From positions 1 to 44,439 of the forward strand of contig JAEUQC010000156.1 in NCBI GenBank assembly GCA_016789905.1: a stretch of DNA of 44,439 nt, written 5' to 3'. Below are positions 7,159-14,915 of the stretch, one piece after another. The translations under genes and the position numbers were made by a program. The notes beneath the pieces were generated by a model. It did no database searches, was not told the origin of the DNA, and saw only the letters and a program-made list of their open reading frames with translations. Each line of letters begins with the position of its first letter. Position 1 is the first letter of the stretch. Source of the stretch: Bryobacterales bacterium. Lineage in GTDB: Bacteria; Acidobacteriota; Terriglobia; Bryobacterales; Bryobacteraceae.

Positions 7159-8556
7159 CTACTGGGCGCCGCGGCCCAGTAGCACCGTCTTCAAGGTGTT
7201 GAGGACGATGTACATGTCGAGCGAAAACGAGATGTGCTTGATGTAGTAGAGATCGTACTCAAGCTTGGTGATGGTGTCTTCGATGGTGTCGCCGTATTTG
7301 TGGTTGATCTGGGCCCAGCCGGTCAACCCTGGCTTTACGCAGTGGCGCTGGCGGTAGAAGGGGATTTTTTCCGATAGCGCCTGGACGAATTCCGGGCGCT
7401 CCGGGCGGGGGCCGACGAAGCTCATATCGCCGCGAAGGACGTTCCAGAATTGCGGAAGTTCATCGATGCGGAAGGTGCGGAGGTATTTTCCAATGAGGGT
7501 GATGCGGGGGTCGTTCTTCGACGCCCAGACGGCGCCGGTGGCGGCTTCGGCGTCGACAAACATGGAGCGGAACTTGAGAACCGAGATCAGCTTTCCATTC
7601 AGGCCGACGCGCGTCTGGCGGTAGAGCACGGGCCCTTTGGAAGTCAGCTTGACGGCAAGCGCGGCGGCAAGCATAAGCGGCAGCGTGACGATGGCGCCAA
7701 GCAGGGCGACGATAAAGGAATAGACCTGTTGGGTGGCGACGCTATTTCGGCTGGGGCCGAGTTCACTGGAAAAGACGAGTTGGCTGGGGCGCAGGTTGCG
7801 GGTGGAGACGCGGCCGAAGCAGCTTTCGTAAAGCGCGGCGGCCTCCTCCACGTGGATGCCGGAGAGGCGGAGATCCAAGAGATCGTAAACGGGCAGGCGC
7901 GCGCGCCGCTCCGACATGCCAACGACGATCCGCTCCGGCTTCACCTTTTCAACAACCTCCCGGAGATCGGCGAGCGTGCCGAGCAGAGGCGTGGCGCCCA
8001 TCGCGGCGGGTTCGCTCATGTCGGTTCGATCGTCGAGATAGCCGACGACGCGGTAGCCCATTTCTATCCGTTCCAACAGGCGGGCGCTGATTTCAGCCAG
8101 AACCGGGGAGGTGCCAAGCAGCAGCAGCGCCGGCGCGTTCATGGAAGTGAGCACGAGGCGGCAGAACAGGATACGCCAGGCAGGGAGGACTACCAAAATC
8201 AATCCCGACGCATAGATCATGACCCAGCGGGAGAGCGTGAGCGTGGGATTGACGTAGGTGGACATACCCTGGACAAGGAATGCCAAACCGACGGCCATGG
8301 AGAACTGTTGCCAAAGGTAAATACGGCTGCGAATGCGGAGTTCGGTGTACAAGTCCTGAAAATAGAGGGCGAGTAGAATACTAAAGACGGCGATGGAGAT
8401 GCGGGCCAGGCCGCCGTCGTAGAGGAGAACGAATTCGGCGTCAACTTCCGTGACAGAGACTTGCGCGAGTACGAAGCACAAGTAGAGCAATGCAATTTCG
8501 GAAAGCAATAGCGCAAGAACGCTTGTCGGAATAAAGACTCGGAAGACGCGGATCAT
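7159..8556 (-). CDS. Polyprenyl-phosphate sugar (glycosylphospho)transferase, EPS initiation
   Basis: A 465-residue membrane enzyme that starts lipid-linked glycan synthesis by moving a sugar-1-phosphate from a nucleotide sugar to undecaprenyl phosphate. The first half has about four transmembrane segments and a cytoplasmic nucleotide-binding-like domain (LLLGTSPVLAEISARLLE); the second half is the bacterial sugar transferase core, with a fifth hydrophobic segment, KGPVLYRQTRVG, LKFRSM, RTFRIDELPQFWNVLRG, MSFVGPRPERPEFV and KPGLTGWAQIN. The layout matches the exosortase/EPS-associated EpsB/WbaP type. It sits 15 kb from the main glycan locus but is the only initiator in the window. A 6-base inverted repeat at 8613-8629 lies 57 bases before the start. 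Confidence 0.9.
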   Translation of the reverse strand: MIRVFRVFIPTSVLALLLSEIALLYLCFVLAQVSVTEVDAEFVLLYDGGLARISIAVFSILLALYFQDLYTELRIRSRIYLWQQFSMAVGLAFLVQGMSTYVNPTLTLSRWVMIYASGLILVVLPAWRILFCRLVLTSMNAPALLLLGTSPVLAEISARLLERIEMGYRVVGYLDDRTDMSEPAAMGATPLLGTLADLREVVEKVKPERIVVGMSERRARLPVYDLLDLRLSGIHVEEAAALYESCFGRVSTRNLRPSQLVFSSELGPSRNSVATQQVYSFIVALLGAIVTLPLMLAAALAVKLTSKGPVLYRQTRVGLNGKLISVLKFRSMFVDAEAATGAVWASKNDPRITLIGKYLRTFRIDELPQFWNVLRGDMSFVGPRPERPEFVQALSEKIPFYRQRHCVKPGLTGWAQINHKYGDTIEDTITKLEYDLYYIKHISFSLDMYIVLNTLKTVLLGRGAQ

Positions 8557-8612
8557 AGGTCTAGTGCCGGCATGTACGCCGGGAGCGCCACACCCCGATC
8601 AAAATTCTTTCC

Positions 8613-8629
8613 GTGAAACCTGATTTCAC
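8613..8629. promoter_or_regulatory. Inverted repeat GTGAAA-N5-TTTCAC upstream of sugar transferase
   Basis: A perfect 6-base inverted repeat with a 5-base centre (CCTGA), 57 bases upstream of the sugar transferase start. The size fits a dimeric regulator site. No T-run follows on either strand, so it is not a terminator. The bound protein is unknown. Confidence 0.3.
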
Positions 8630-8893
8630 TAGCCGCGACTCCTTCGCCCATTTCCCATGGTCAGACCCTTTTTTCCCGAAGTGAATGATAAATAAGCCTT
8701 TCCCCATAATAGCGTAGATCTCCGAACCGGTCCCTGCCTCCAGCGAGTCTATCGGCGGAGAAAAGGGAGAGGATGAGAGCAGTTTTTTGAATCCGGCTGC
8801 GGATTTGCCCCATCTACACGCTTAGGAACTCCGACTCTTTCAGTCGTAGTTTAACTCATTCAAGATAAAGGGCTCAGGTTTCAAAAACGCCGC

Positions 8894-8940
8894 TTGCGAG
8901 CGAGGTTTTGGTAAGGTACTATTCATTTAGGACCTATTCA
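8894..8940 (+). promoter_or_regulatory. Candidate iscR promoter with direct repeat
   Basis: TTGCGA (8894-8899) and TACTAT (8917-8922) are spaced by 17 bases and each match 4 of 6 sigma-70 consensus positions. GGTACTATTCA (8915-8925) is followed 15 bases later by GGACCTATTCA (8930-8940), a direct repeat overlapping the -10 box and start-site region. Such a position would suit repression by IscR itself. Inference from spacing only. Confidence 0.35.
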
Positions 8941-8976
8941 GTCTCAATTCCACACGGAACGGCTGAACCATCGCAA

Positions 8977-9462
8977 ATGCTTAAACTCACGAAAAAAGCA
9001 GATTACGGATTAATCGCGCTCAAACATTTGACCGTGGTACGCCCTCGCTCTGCCAGTGCGAAGGAAATCGCAGACCGCTACGGGGTACCCGTGCCGGTGC
9101 TGTCAAAGGTGTTGCAGAAGCTGGCCCGCGGGGGTTTTTTGGCCTCCGAACACGGAACCAACGGGGGGTACCGGCTGGCCGGAGATCCCCATATGATTTC
9201 GGCGCTGGATGTTGTGCGCGCAATTGATGGACCGATATTTCTAACCGCCTGCTTCACGGAGAGCGGGGAAGATTGCGAACATCAGGACCGATGCAATATC
9301 CGCCATCCGTTACGTCGGGTCCACGACGGTATTCTGCAACTGTTGGCGAATCTGACGATGGCCGATTTGGCGGAGGAACCGGAACACCGGGCCAACGGTA
9401 TGGCGGCGGCGACGCTGAGCACAATGTCCATTGAGTCCAATCTGACCGTATTAGCCCCATAA
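8977..9462 (+). CDS. iscR: Rrf2-family Fe-S sensing regulator IscR
   Basis: A 161-residue winged-helix regulator that represses the isc operon when it carries an Fe-S cluster. The start MLKLTKKADYGLIALKHL is the usual Rrf2 N-terminus; an upstream in-frame start at 8908 would add 23 residues unlike the family. The recognition helix region is KEIADRYGVPVPVLSKVLQKL, and HGTNGGYRLA forms the wing. Cluster ligands are C92, C100 and C106; the family norm in IscR is C92, C98, C104, so the first loop is two residues longer. It precedes iscS by nine bases and is the first gene of the operon, as in proteobacterial isc loci. Confidence 0.88.
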   Translation: MLKLTKKADYGLIALKHLTVVRPRSASAKEIADRYGVPVPVLSKVLQKLARGGFLASEHGTNGGYRLAGDPHMISALDVVRAIDGPIFLTACFTESGEDCEHQDRCNIRHPLRRVHDGILQLLANLTMADLAEEPEHRANGMAAATLSTMSIESNLTVLAP

Positions 9463-9471
9463 GAGGAGTTC

Positions 9472-10686
9472 ATGTCTAAGCCGATTTATTTCGACAATCA
9501 CGCCACGACACCGGTAGACCCGCGGGTGTTGGAGGCGATGCTGCCGTATTTCACCGAGCATTTCGGGAATGCCGCGAGCCGGAACCACGCCTATGGCTGG
9601 GCGGCGGAAGACGCCGTGGAAAAGGGGCGGAAACAGATCGCCGCACTGATTGGCGCGAATTCGAAAGAGATCGTGTTCACGTCGGGCGCGACGGAATCGA
9701 ACAATCTGGCGATTAAGGGCGTCGCCGAGATGTATGCCGAAAAAGGTAACCACATCATCACGGCGGCGACCGAGCACAAAGCGGTGCTGGATACGTGCAA
9801 GCACCTGGAAAAGAAGGGCTGCCGCATTACCTATTTGCCGCTGAAAGGCGATGGGTTGATCGACCTGGACATGCTGCGTGACGCGATCACGGACAAGACG
9901 ATTTTGATTAGCATCATGTACGCCAATAACGAGATCGGCGTGATCCAGCCGGTGAAGGAAATTGGCAAGATCGCCAAGGAACGGGGCGTTTTGTTCCATT
10001 CCGACGCGGTGCAAGCATGCGGAAAGATACCGGTGAATGTGGCCGAGGACGGGATTGACCTGCTGTCGATCACGGGGCATAAGCTGTATGGACCGAAGGG
10101 CGTTGGCGCGCTGTACGTACGGCGGAAGAACCCGCGGGTTCAACTGACGGCGCAGATGGACGGAGGCGGGCACGAGCGGGGCATGCGAAGCGGCACGTTG
10201 AACGTTCCGGGGATCGTTGGCTTGGGCGCGGCGTGCGAAATCGCGCAGCGGGAGATGCCGGAAGAATCGGCGCGACTGCGGGCGCTGCGGGATAAGCTGC
10301 GGGCGACGCTGGAGGCGAACCTGGAAGAGGTCTACATCAATGGAACCATGGAACATAGGCTGCCGAACAACCTGAACATGAGCTTTGCGTACGTGGAAGG
10401 CGAGAGCCTGCTGATGGGGATCAATGATATCGCCGTAAGTTCGGGTTCGGCGTGCACGTCGGCGACGCTGGAGCCGAGCTATGTACTGAAGGCGCTTGGC
10501 CTCGGGGACGACTTGGCGCACACGTCGATCCGGTTTGGGCTTGGCCGGTTTAACACAGAAGCGGAAGTGGACTACGTCGCGCAGAAGATGATCGACGTGG
10601 TGAATAAGTTACGCGAATTATCCCCGCTGTGGGAGATGTTCAAAGACGGCGTCGATCTCAGCAAGGTCCAATGGACCGCCCACTAG
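9472..10686 (+). CDS. iscS: Cysteine desulfurase IscS
   Basis: A 404-residue PLP enzyme that takes sulfur from L-cysteine and passes it as persulfide to IscU. Visible are the N-terminal YFDNHATTPVDPRVLEAM, PLP-binding region with the Schiff-base Lys K204 in SITGHKLYGPKG, and the mobile-loop catalytic Cys C328 in SSGSACTSATLEPSYVL, which is long enough for the IscS rather than the SufS class. A good AGAGGAG ribosome site precedes ATG 9472. Length equals that of typical IscS. It lies between iscR and iscU in one operon. Confidence 0.96.
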   Translation: MSKPIYFDNHATTPVDPRVLEAMLPYFTEHFGNAASRNHAYGWAAEDAVEKGRKQIAALIGANSKEIVFTSGATESNNLAIKGVAEMYAEKGNHIITAATEHKAVLDTCKHLEKKGCRITYLPLKGDGLIDLDMLRDAITDKTILISIMYANNEIGVIQPVKEIGKIAKERGVLFHSDAVQACGKIPVNVAEDGIDLLSITGHKLYGPKGVGALYVRRKNPRVQLTAQMDGGGHERGMRSGTLNVPGIVGLGAACEIAQREMPEESARLRALRDKLRATLEANLEEVYINGTMEHRLPNNLNMSFAYVEGESLLMGINDIAVSSGSACTSATLEPSYVLKALGLGDDLAHTSIRFGLGRFNTEAEVDYVAQKMIDVVNKLRELSPLWEMFKDGVDLSKVQWTAH

Positions 10687-10703
10687 TCTAGAGGAAAATA
10701 ATC

Positions 10704-11117
10704 ATGGCTTACTCAGATAAAGTTGTCGACCACTACAATAACCCGCGGAATGTCGGGTCGATGGACAAAGCCCGCAGCGATGTCGGGACCGGGATGGTGG
10801 GAGCGCCGGAATGCGGCGATGTGATGAAACTCCAGATACAGGTGAATGCGGCGACGGGGATTATTGAAGACGCCAAGTTCAAGACCTTCGGCTGCGGCAG
10901 CGCGATTGCGAGTTCGTCGCTGGCCACGGAGTGGTTGAAGGGCAAATCGGTGGACGAGGCGTTGGAGATCAAGAACACCGACATTGTGAACGAACTTGCG
11001 TTGCCGCCGGTGAAGATCCATTGTTCGGTACTTGCCGAAGACGCGATCAAAGCGGCTATCAACGACTACAAGACAAAGCAGGGCGCGCCGGCGCCGGCGG
11101 AAACAGCGAGTCATTAA
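10704..11117 (+). CDS. iscU: Fe-S cluster scaffold IscU
   Basis: A 137-residue scaffold on which [2Fe-2S] clusters are built from IscS sulfur. The ligand set is complete: C37 with D39 (PECGDV), C64 (FGCGSAIASS) and C107. The LPPVKIHC motif at 100-107 carries the LPPVK peptide that HscA recognises, which fits the presence of hscA and hscB downstream. The stop codon overlaps the iscA start (TAATG). The last 15 residues, rich in Ala and Pro, are an extension beyond the usual end. Confidence 0.96.
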   Translation: MAYSDKVVDHYNNPRNVGSMDKARSDVGTGMVGAPECGDVMKLQIQVNAATGIIEDAKFKTFGCGSAIASSSLATEWLKGKSVDEALEIKNTDIVNELALPPVKIHCSVLAEDAIKAAINDYKTKQGAPAPAETASH

Positions 11118-11461
11118 TGCCGACCACGGAAGCAGCACCAGCCATCGACGTGACGCCGAAAGCGATTGGAAAAATTCGCCAGGCGTTTGAGAAACAGGGC
11201 GTGACCGGCGGCTTGCGCCTTGGGGTATTGGGCGGCGGCTGTTCGGGCTTGAGTTATCAGTTCAAGTTCGACACAAAACCGCGGGCCAACGATCACATAT
11301 TCGATTTCGAAGGTGTGGCGGTGTGGGTGGATCCGAAGAGCATGAACTTTCTGAACGGGATGACGCTGGATTACAAGGAGTCGATTATGCAGTCCGGCTT
11401 CGAGTTCGTCAATCCGAACGCACAGAAGTCGTGCGGTTGCGGGACGTCGTTCTCGGCGTAA
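11117..11461 (+). CDS. iscA: A-type Fe-S carrier IscA
   Basis: A 114-residue HesB/IscA family protein that carries Fe-S clusters or iron to target proteins. The three conserved Cys are C42 (GGGCSGLSY), C106 and C108 (SCGCGTSF). The start ATG 11117 overlaps the iscU stop, so the pair is coupled; the frame is open further upstream (to 10931) but that part lies inside iscU. The order U-A-hscB matches the classical isc operon. Confidence 0.94.
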   Translation: MPTTEAAPAIDVTPKAIGKIRQAFEKQGVTGGLRLGVLGGGCSGLSYQFKFDTKPRANDHIFDFEGVAVWVDPKSMNFLNGMTLDYKESIMQSGFEFVNPNAQKSCGCGTSFSA

Positions 11462-11462
11462 C

Positions 11463-12011
11463 ATGTTTTCAGGACCCCCTCCATCCGATTACTTCGCGAT
11501 TTTCGGAATTGAAAAGAAGCTGGCGCTGGATGTCGAGGACCTCCAGCGCCGTTTTTATGACAACAGCCGGGCGTGGCATCCGGACCGTCACGCGAGGGCT
11601 GGGGCGGAGCAGTTGGCTTACGCCGAGGAGGCGTCGGCGACGCTGAACGACGCATGGCGCGCGCTGCGAGACCCGGTGACACGAGCCGAGTATGTGCTGA
11701 AGGCCGAGGGCTTCAACATTGGAGAACAGCGGGGCCGTGATGTTCCGCCAGAGTTGCTGGAAGAGGTGTTTGCGTTGAATATGGCGCTGGAGGAAGCGCG
11801 CGAGGGAGACGCGCAGGCGAAGGACGACGTGGCCGCGTCTCTGGCGAAATTCGAAGGATTACTGCGAGAGATCGACGCGGAGCGTGACCGGATATTCCAG
11901 GCCTACGACGCGAATCCGAACCGGGAAACGCTGGCCGGACTGCGCGCACTGCTGAATCGTCGAAAATATATACAGAATCTGGTGCGGGACGCTCGCGCCG
12001 CACTGGCATAA
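11463..12011 (+). CDS. hscB: J-domain co-chaperone HscB
   Basis: A 182-residue J-protein that brings IscU to HscA and stimulates its ATPase. The J domain covers residues about 8-80 with the HPD motif at 39-41 (AWHPDRHA). The C-terminal helical half (LEEVFALNMALEEAREG, then the RKYIQNLV helix) is the IscU-binding part typical of HscB and absent from DnaJ. It starts one base after the iscA stop and ends 12 bases before hscA. Confidence 0.93.
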   Translation: MFSGPPPSDYFAIFGIEKKLALDVEDLQRRFYDNSRAWHPDRHARAGAEQLAYAEEASATLNDAWRALRDPVTRAEYVLKAEGFNIGEQRGRDVPPELLEEVFALNMALEEAREGDAQAKDDVAASLAKFEGLLREIDAERDRIFQAYDANPNRETLAGLRALLNRRKYIQNLVRDARAALA

Positions 12012-12023
12012 CGAAAATCACTC

Positions 12024-13883
12024 ATGTCCCTTTTCCAAATCGATTTCGGGAACGAAGACAAGCCACACAAAGTGGTGGGTATCGATCTCGGCACGACAAA
12101 CTCACTGGTCGCATTCATGGACCTGACAGCGCCCAAAGTGATTCCAGGGCCAGATGGGAATCCGATTGTTCCAAGCGTCGTTTCAATTCCAGAGCATGGC
12201 GAACCGATCGTGGGTTCGGCGGCCATGAGCCGGCTGATCTCACACCCGGACCGCACCATTTACTCCGTGAAACGGCTGATGGGGCGCGGGGTGGCCGATG
12301 TACAGGAAGAGTTGAAGCTCTTTCCGTTCCACATCGCCGCGGGCTCAGAATCGGTGATTCAACTGGAATTAGGCGGCAAGCGGTTCACGCCTCCCGGAAT
12401 TAGCGCGCAAGTGCTGCGGCAGTTGAAGAAGAACGCGGAGACGTATCTGGGCGAGAGCGTCGATCATGCCGTAATAACGGTGCCGGCGTACTTCAACGAT
12501 GCCCAGCGGCAGGCGACGAAAGACGCCGGGCGCATTGCGGGGCTGCAGGTGATGCGGCTGGTGAATGAACCGACGGCGGCGGCACTGGCCTATGGGCTGG
12601 ACAAAAGAAACAACGGAATTGTAGCGGTGTACGATCTGGGCGGCGGGACCTTCGACATCTCGATTCTGAAGCTGCACGACGGGATCTTCGAGGTGCTGGC
12701 GACCAATGGCGATACGCACCTTGGAGGCGACGATTTCGATAACCTGCTGCTGCGGGTGGCGCTGGAAGATATCGCCAGCGAGTGGGGCGTGGATTTGAGC
12801 GGGGATCAGGTGGCAGTACAAACGCTGCGGCGCGCGGTGATCGATGCGAAACATCAGTTATCGACGCTGGCGGCCACCACCATTGCGTTTCACTACCAGG
12901 GGCGCGCTTATCGCCGCGAACTGACGCGGGACGTGCTGGAGAAACTGATTACGCCGATCGTGAACAAGACGCTGGGGCCGTGCCGCAGTTGCATGGCGGA
13001 CGCGGGCGTGACGCCGGAACAGATTGATGAGGTAGTGCTGGTCGGCGGCTCGACGCGAATTCCGCTGGTGCGGCAAGCGGTGCGCGCGTTGTTCAAAGCC
13101 GAACCGCACACCGAACTGAACCCCGATGAAGTGGTGGCGATGGGCGCGGCGGTGCAGGCGGGAATCCTGAGCGGCCACGTCCATGACAAATTGCTGCTCG
13201 ACGTGACGCCATTGAGCCTTGGGATTGAGACGATGGGCGGCGTTGTGAGCAAGCTGATTCACCGGAACTCGACGATTCCGGCGACGGCGGCGGAGACGTT
13301 TACAACAGCGGTGGATGGGCAACGCAACGTTTTGATTCACGTTGTGCAAGGCGAACGGGAGATGGTGCGCGATTGCCGAAGCTTGGCGCGTTTCGATTTG
13401 AAAGATATCGACCCGGTGCCGGCTGGGATGGCGAAGATCGAGGTGCGATTCCTGATCGACGCCAACGGAATTCTGAACGTTAGCGCGAAGGACCTGCGGA
13501 CCGGGAAAGAACAGACGGTGGAAGTGAAACCGAGCTACGGGCTGTCGGATGAGCAGGTGGAGGCGATGATTTTGGAATCGTTCGCCAAGGCCGAGGAGGA
13601 CTTCAACGAGCGGCAGGTGCGGGAGGCGCGCGTGGAAGCGGACCGGATTCTGAATGCGGTCGATAAGGCCAAGGGCGACGATGCTTACATGGAACTCAGC
13701 GACGCGGAACGCGCGACCGTGGACAACTCGATAGCCGAATTGCTGCTGGCCTACCATGGCGAGAATCATCACCTGATTCTGGACAAGATGGAAGCGCTGA
13801 ATAAGGCGACGATGAAACTGGCGGAACTGATGATGAACACGGCCGTGCGCGGCGCGCTGAAAGGAACGAAGATCGACGCATGA
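12024..13883 (+). CDS. hscA: Hsp70-class chaperone HscA
   Basis: A 619-residue Hsp70 homologue specialised for releasing clusters from IscU; length is close to that of E. coli HscA (616). ATPase motifs: VGIDLGTTNSLVAF near residue 19, VPAYFNDAQRQATKDAG, VYDLGGGTFDISIL, and VLVGGSTRIPLVRQAV. The substrate-binding half starts at LLDVTPLSLGIET, followed by a helical lid. A role in Fe-S assembly rather than general folding is supported by its place between hscB and iscX. Its last four bases overlap the iscX start (ATGA). Confidence 0.94.
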   Translation: MSLFQIDFGNEDKPHKVVGIDLGTTNSLVAFMDLTAPKVIPGPDGNPIVPSVVSIPEHGEPIVGSAAMSRLISHPDRTIYSVKRLMGRGVADVQEELKLFPFHIAAGSESVIQLELGGKRFTPPGISAQVLRQLKKNAETYLGESVDHAVITVPAYFNDAQRQATKDAGRIAGLQVMRLVNEPTAAALAYGLDKRNNGIVAVYDLGGGTFDISILKLHDGIFEVLATNGDTHLGGDDFDNLLLRVALEDIASEWGVDLSGDQVAVQTLRRAVIDAKHQLSTLAATTIAFHYQGRAYRRELTRDVLEKLITPIVNKTLGPCRSCMADAGVTPEQIDEVVLVGGSTRIPLVRQAVRALFKAEPHTELNPDEVVAMGAAVQAGILSGHVHDKLLLDVTPLSLGIETMGGVVSKLIHRNSTIPATAAETFTTAVDGQRNVLIHVVQGEREMVRDCRSLARFDLKDIDPVPAGMAKIEVRFLIDANGILNVSAKDLRTGKEQTVEVKPSYGLSDEQVEAMILESFAKAEEDFNERQVREARVEADRILNAVDKAKGDDAYMELSDAERATVDNSIAELLLAYHGENHHLILDKMEALNKATMKLAELMMNTAVRGALKGTKIDA

Positions 13884-14095
13884 AAAAGCTAACCTGGCTG
13901 GACGCCGAGGATATCGGCCTGTCGCTGTATGAATCGCAGCCGGAAACCGATCCGCTCAGCGTCCGCTTCACCGATTTGCACAAGGCCGTGCTGGCCCTGT
14001 CCGATTTCGCCGACGATCCGGCGAAATCGAACGAGGGCAAGCTGGAGGCCATTCAGATGGCCTGGTATGAGGAGTGGAAGGACAACCAGGAATAG
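13880..14095 (+). CDS. iscX: Fe-S assembly protein IscX
   Basis: A 71-residue acidic protein that binds iron and IscS and modulates desulfurase activity. The sequence LTWLDAEDIGLSLYES and FTDLHKAVLALSDF, ending QMAWYEEWKDNQE, is characteristic, and its length is near the family's 66 residues. It overlaps hscA by four bases. In the E. coli order hscA-fdx-iscX the ferredoxin gene would stand between them; here there is no room for it. It is the last gene of the operon, converging on aqpZ. Confidence 0.93.
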   Translation: MKKLTWLDAEDIGLSLYESQPETDPLSVRFTDLHKAVLALSDFADDPAKSNEGKLEAIQMAWYEEWKDNQE

Positions 14096-14101
14096 CAGCC
14101 T

Positions 14102-14830
14102 TTAGCGGCCCGCGGCCATCGATTTCGGTGCTGGTTCGCTTTCGCTGGCGATGGCCGGATAAACAATGCCTGCAATGGCGGCGCCGACGATGGGCGCGAC
14201 CCAGAAGAGCCAGAGCTGCTCCACCGCCCAACCGCCGACGAAGAGTGCCGGTCCGGTGCTGCGAGCGGGATTGACACTCAGGTTGGTAACGGGAATGCCG
14301 ATCAGGTGGATGAGCGTGAGACCAAGGCCGATGGCGATGGGAGCAAAGCCGCCCGGCGCGCGTTTGTCGGTGGCGCCCAGGATAATCAGCAGGAAGAAGA
14401 ACGTCAGCACCACTTCGGCGGTCAGACAAGCCATGAGCGAATAGCCGCCAGGAGAATGGGCATCGTAGCCGTTACTCGCAAAGCCAGCGCCCACATCAAA
14501 GCCGCTTTTGCCGCTGGCGATCACCAACAGCGTTCCCGCACCGGCGATCGCGCCCAGAACCTGCGCGACGACGTAGTGCCCTAGTTCCGCGGCTGGAAAC
14601 CGCTTGCCGACAACAAGCCCGATCGAAACTGCCGGATTCAAGTGACATCCGGAAATGTGTCCGATGGCATACGCCATCGTCAACACCGTCAGGCCAAAAG
14701 CTAATGAGACACCGAGCAGGCCGATTCCAACACCAGGGAAGGCGGCAGCGAGCACCGCGCTGCCACATCCGCCAAAAACCAGCCAAAACGTTCCAAAGAA
14801 TTCCGCCGCCGCGCGCTTGGAAAGCGACAT
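14102..14830 (-). CDS. aqpZ: Aquaporin Z
   Basis: A 242-residue six-helix inner-membrane water channel. Both pore NPA motifs are present: NPAV at 65-68 (GCHLNPAVSIG) and NPAR at 187-190 (LSVNPARSTGPAL). H175 and R190 occupy the narrow selectivity filter positions of water-specific AqpZ, arguing against a glycerol facilitator. A GGAGG ribosome site lies nine bases before ATG 14830, and TATACT (minus strand, 14894-14889) is a plausible -10 box. It converges on iscX with six bases between stop codons. Confidence 0.93.
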   Translation of the reverse strand: MSLSKRAAAEFFGTFWLVFGGCGSAVLAAAFPGVGIGLLGVSLAFGLTVLTMAYAIGHISGCHLNPAVSIGLVVGKRFPAAELGHYVVAQVLGAIAGAGTLLVIASGKSGFDVGAGFASNGYDAHSPGGYSLMACLTAEVVLTFFFLLIILGATDKRAPGGFAPIAIGLGLTLIHLIGIPVTNLSVNPARSTGPALFVGGWAVEQLWLFWVAPIVGAAIAGIVYPAIASESEPAPKSMAAGR

Positions 14831-14915
14831 GACCGTATCCTCCGTCCATCCATAGACTTTGCCGATGTTACTGGCTACAACCGGGATGAGTATATACAGA
14901 ACGAGAGCCCAAAAT

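Larger units (their letters stand above)
8557..8976. other. 420-base divergent intergenic region before iscR
   Basis: A gene-free stretch, more AT-rich than the surrounding genes, separating the sugar transferase (minus) from iscR (plus). It holds the inverted repeat GTGAAA-N5-TTTCAC at 8613-8629, a hairpin AATCCG-GCTG-CGGATT at 8790-8805 with the T-run on its 5' side, and the candidate iscR promoter and direct repeat at 8894-8940. No RNA gene or known riboswitch is recognisable. Confidence 0.6.

Noticed and set aside
7450..8376. 308-codon plus-strand frame
   Set aside because: Shadow of the sugar transferase gene, whose motifs are complete on the other strand.
8790..8805. Hairpin AATCCG-GCTG-CGGATT as a terminator
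   Set aside because: The T-run lies on the 5' side for the plus strand and reads as A on the minus strand, so it cannot terminate either transcript in the intrinsic way.
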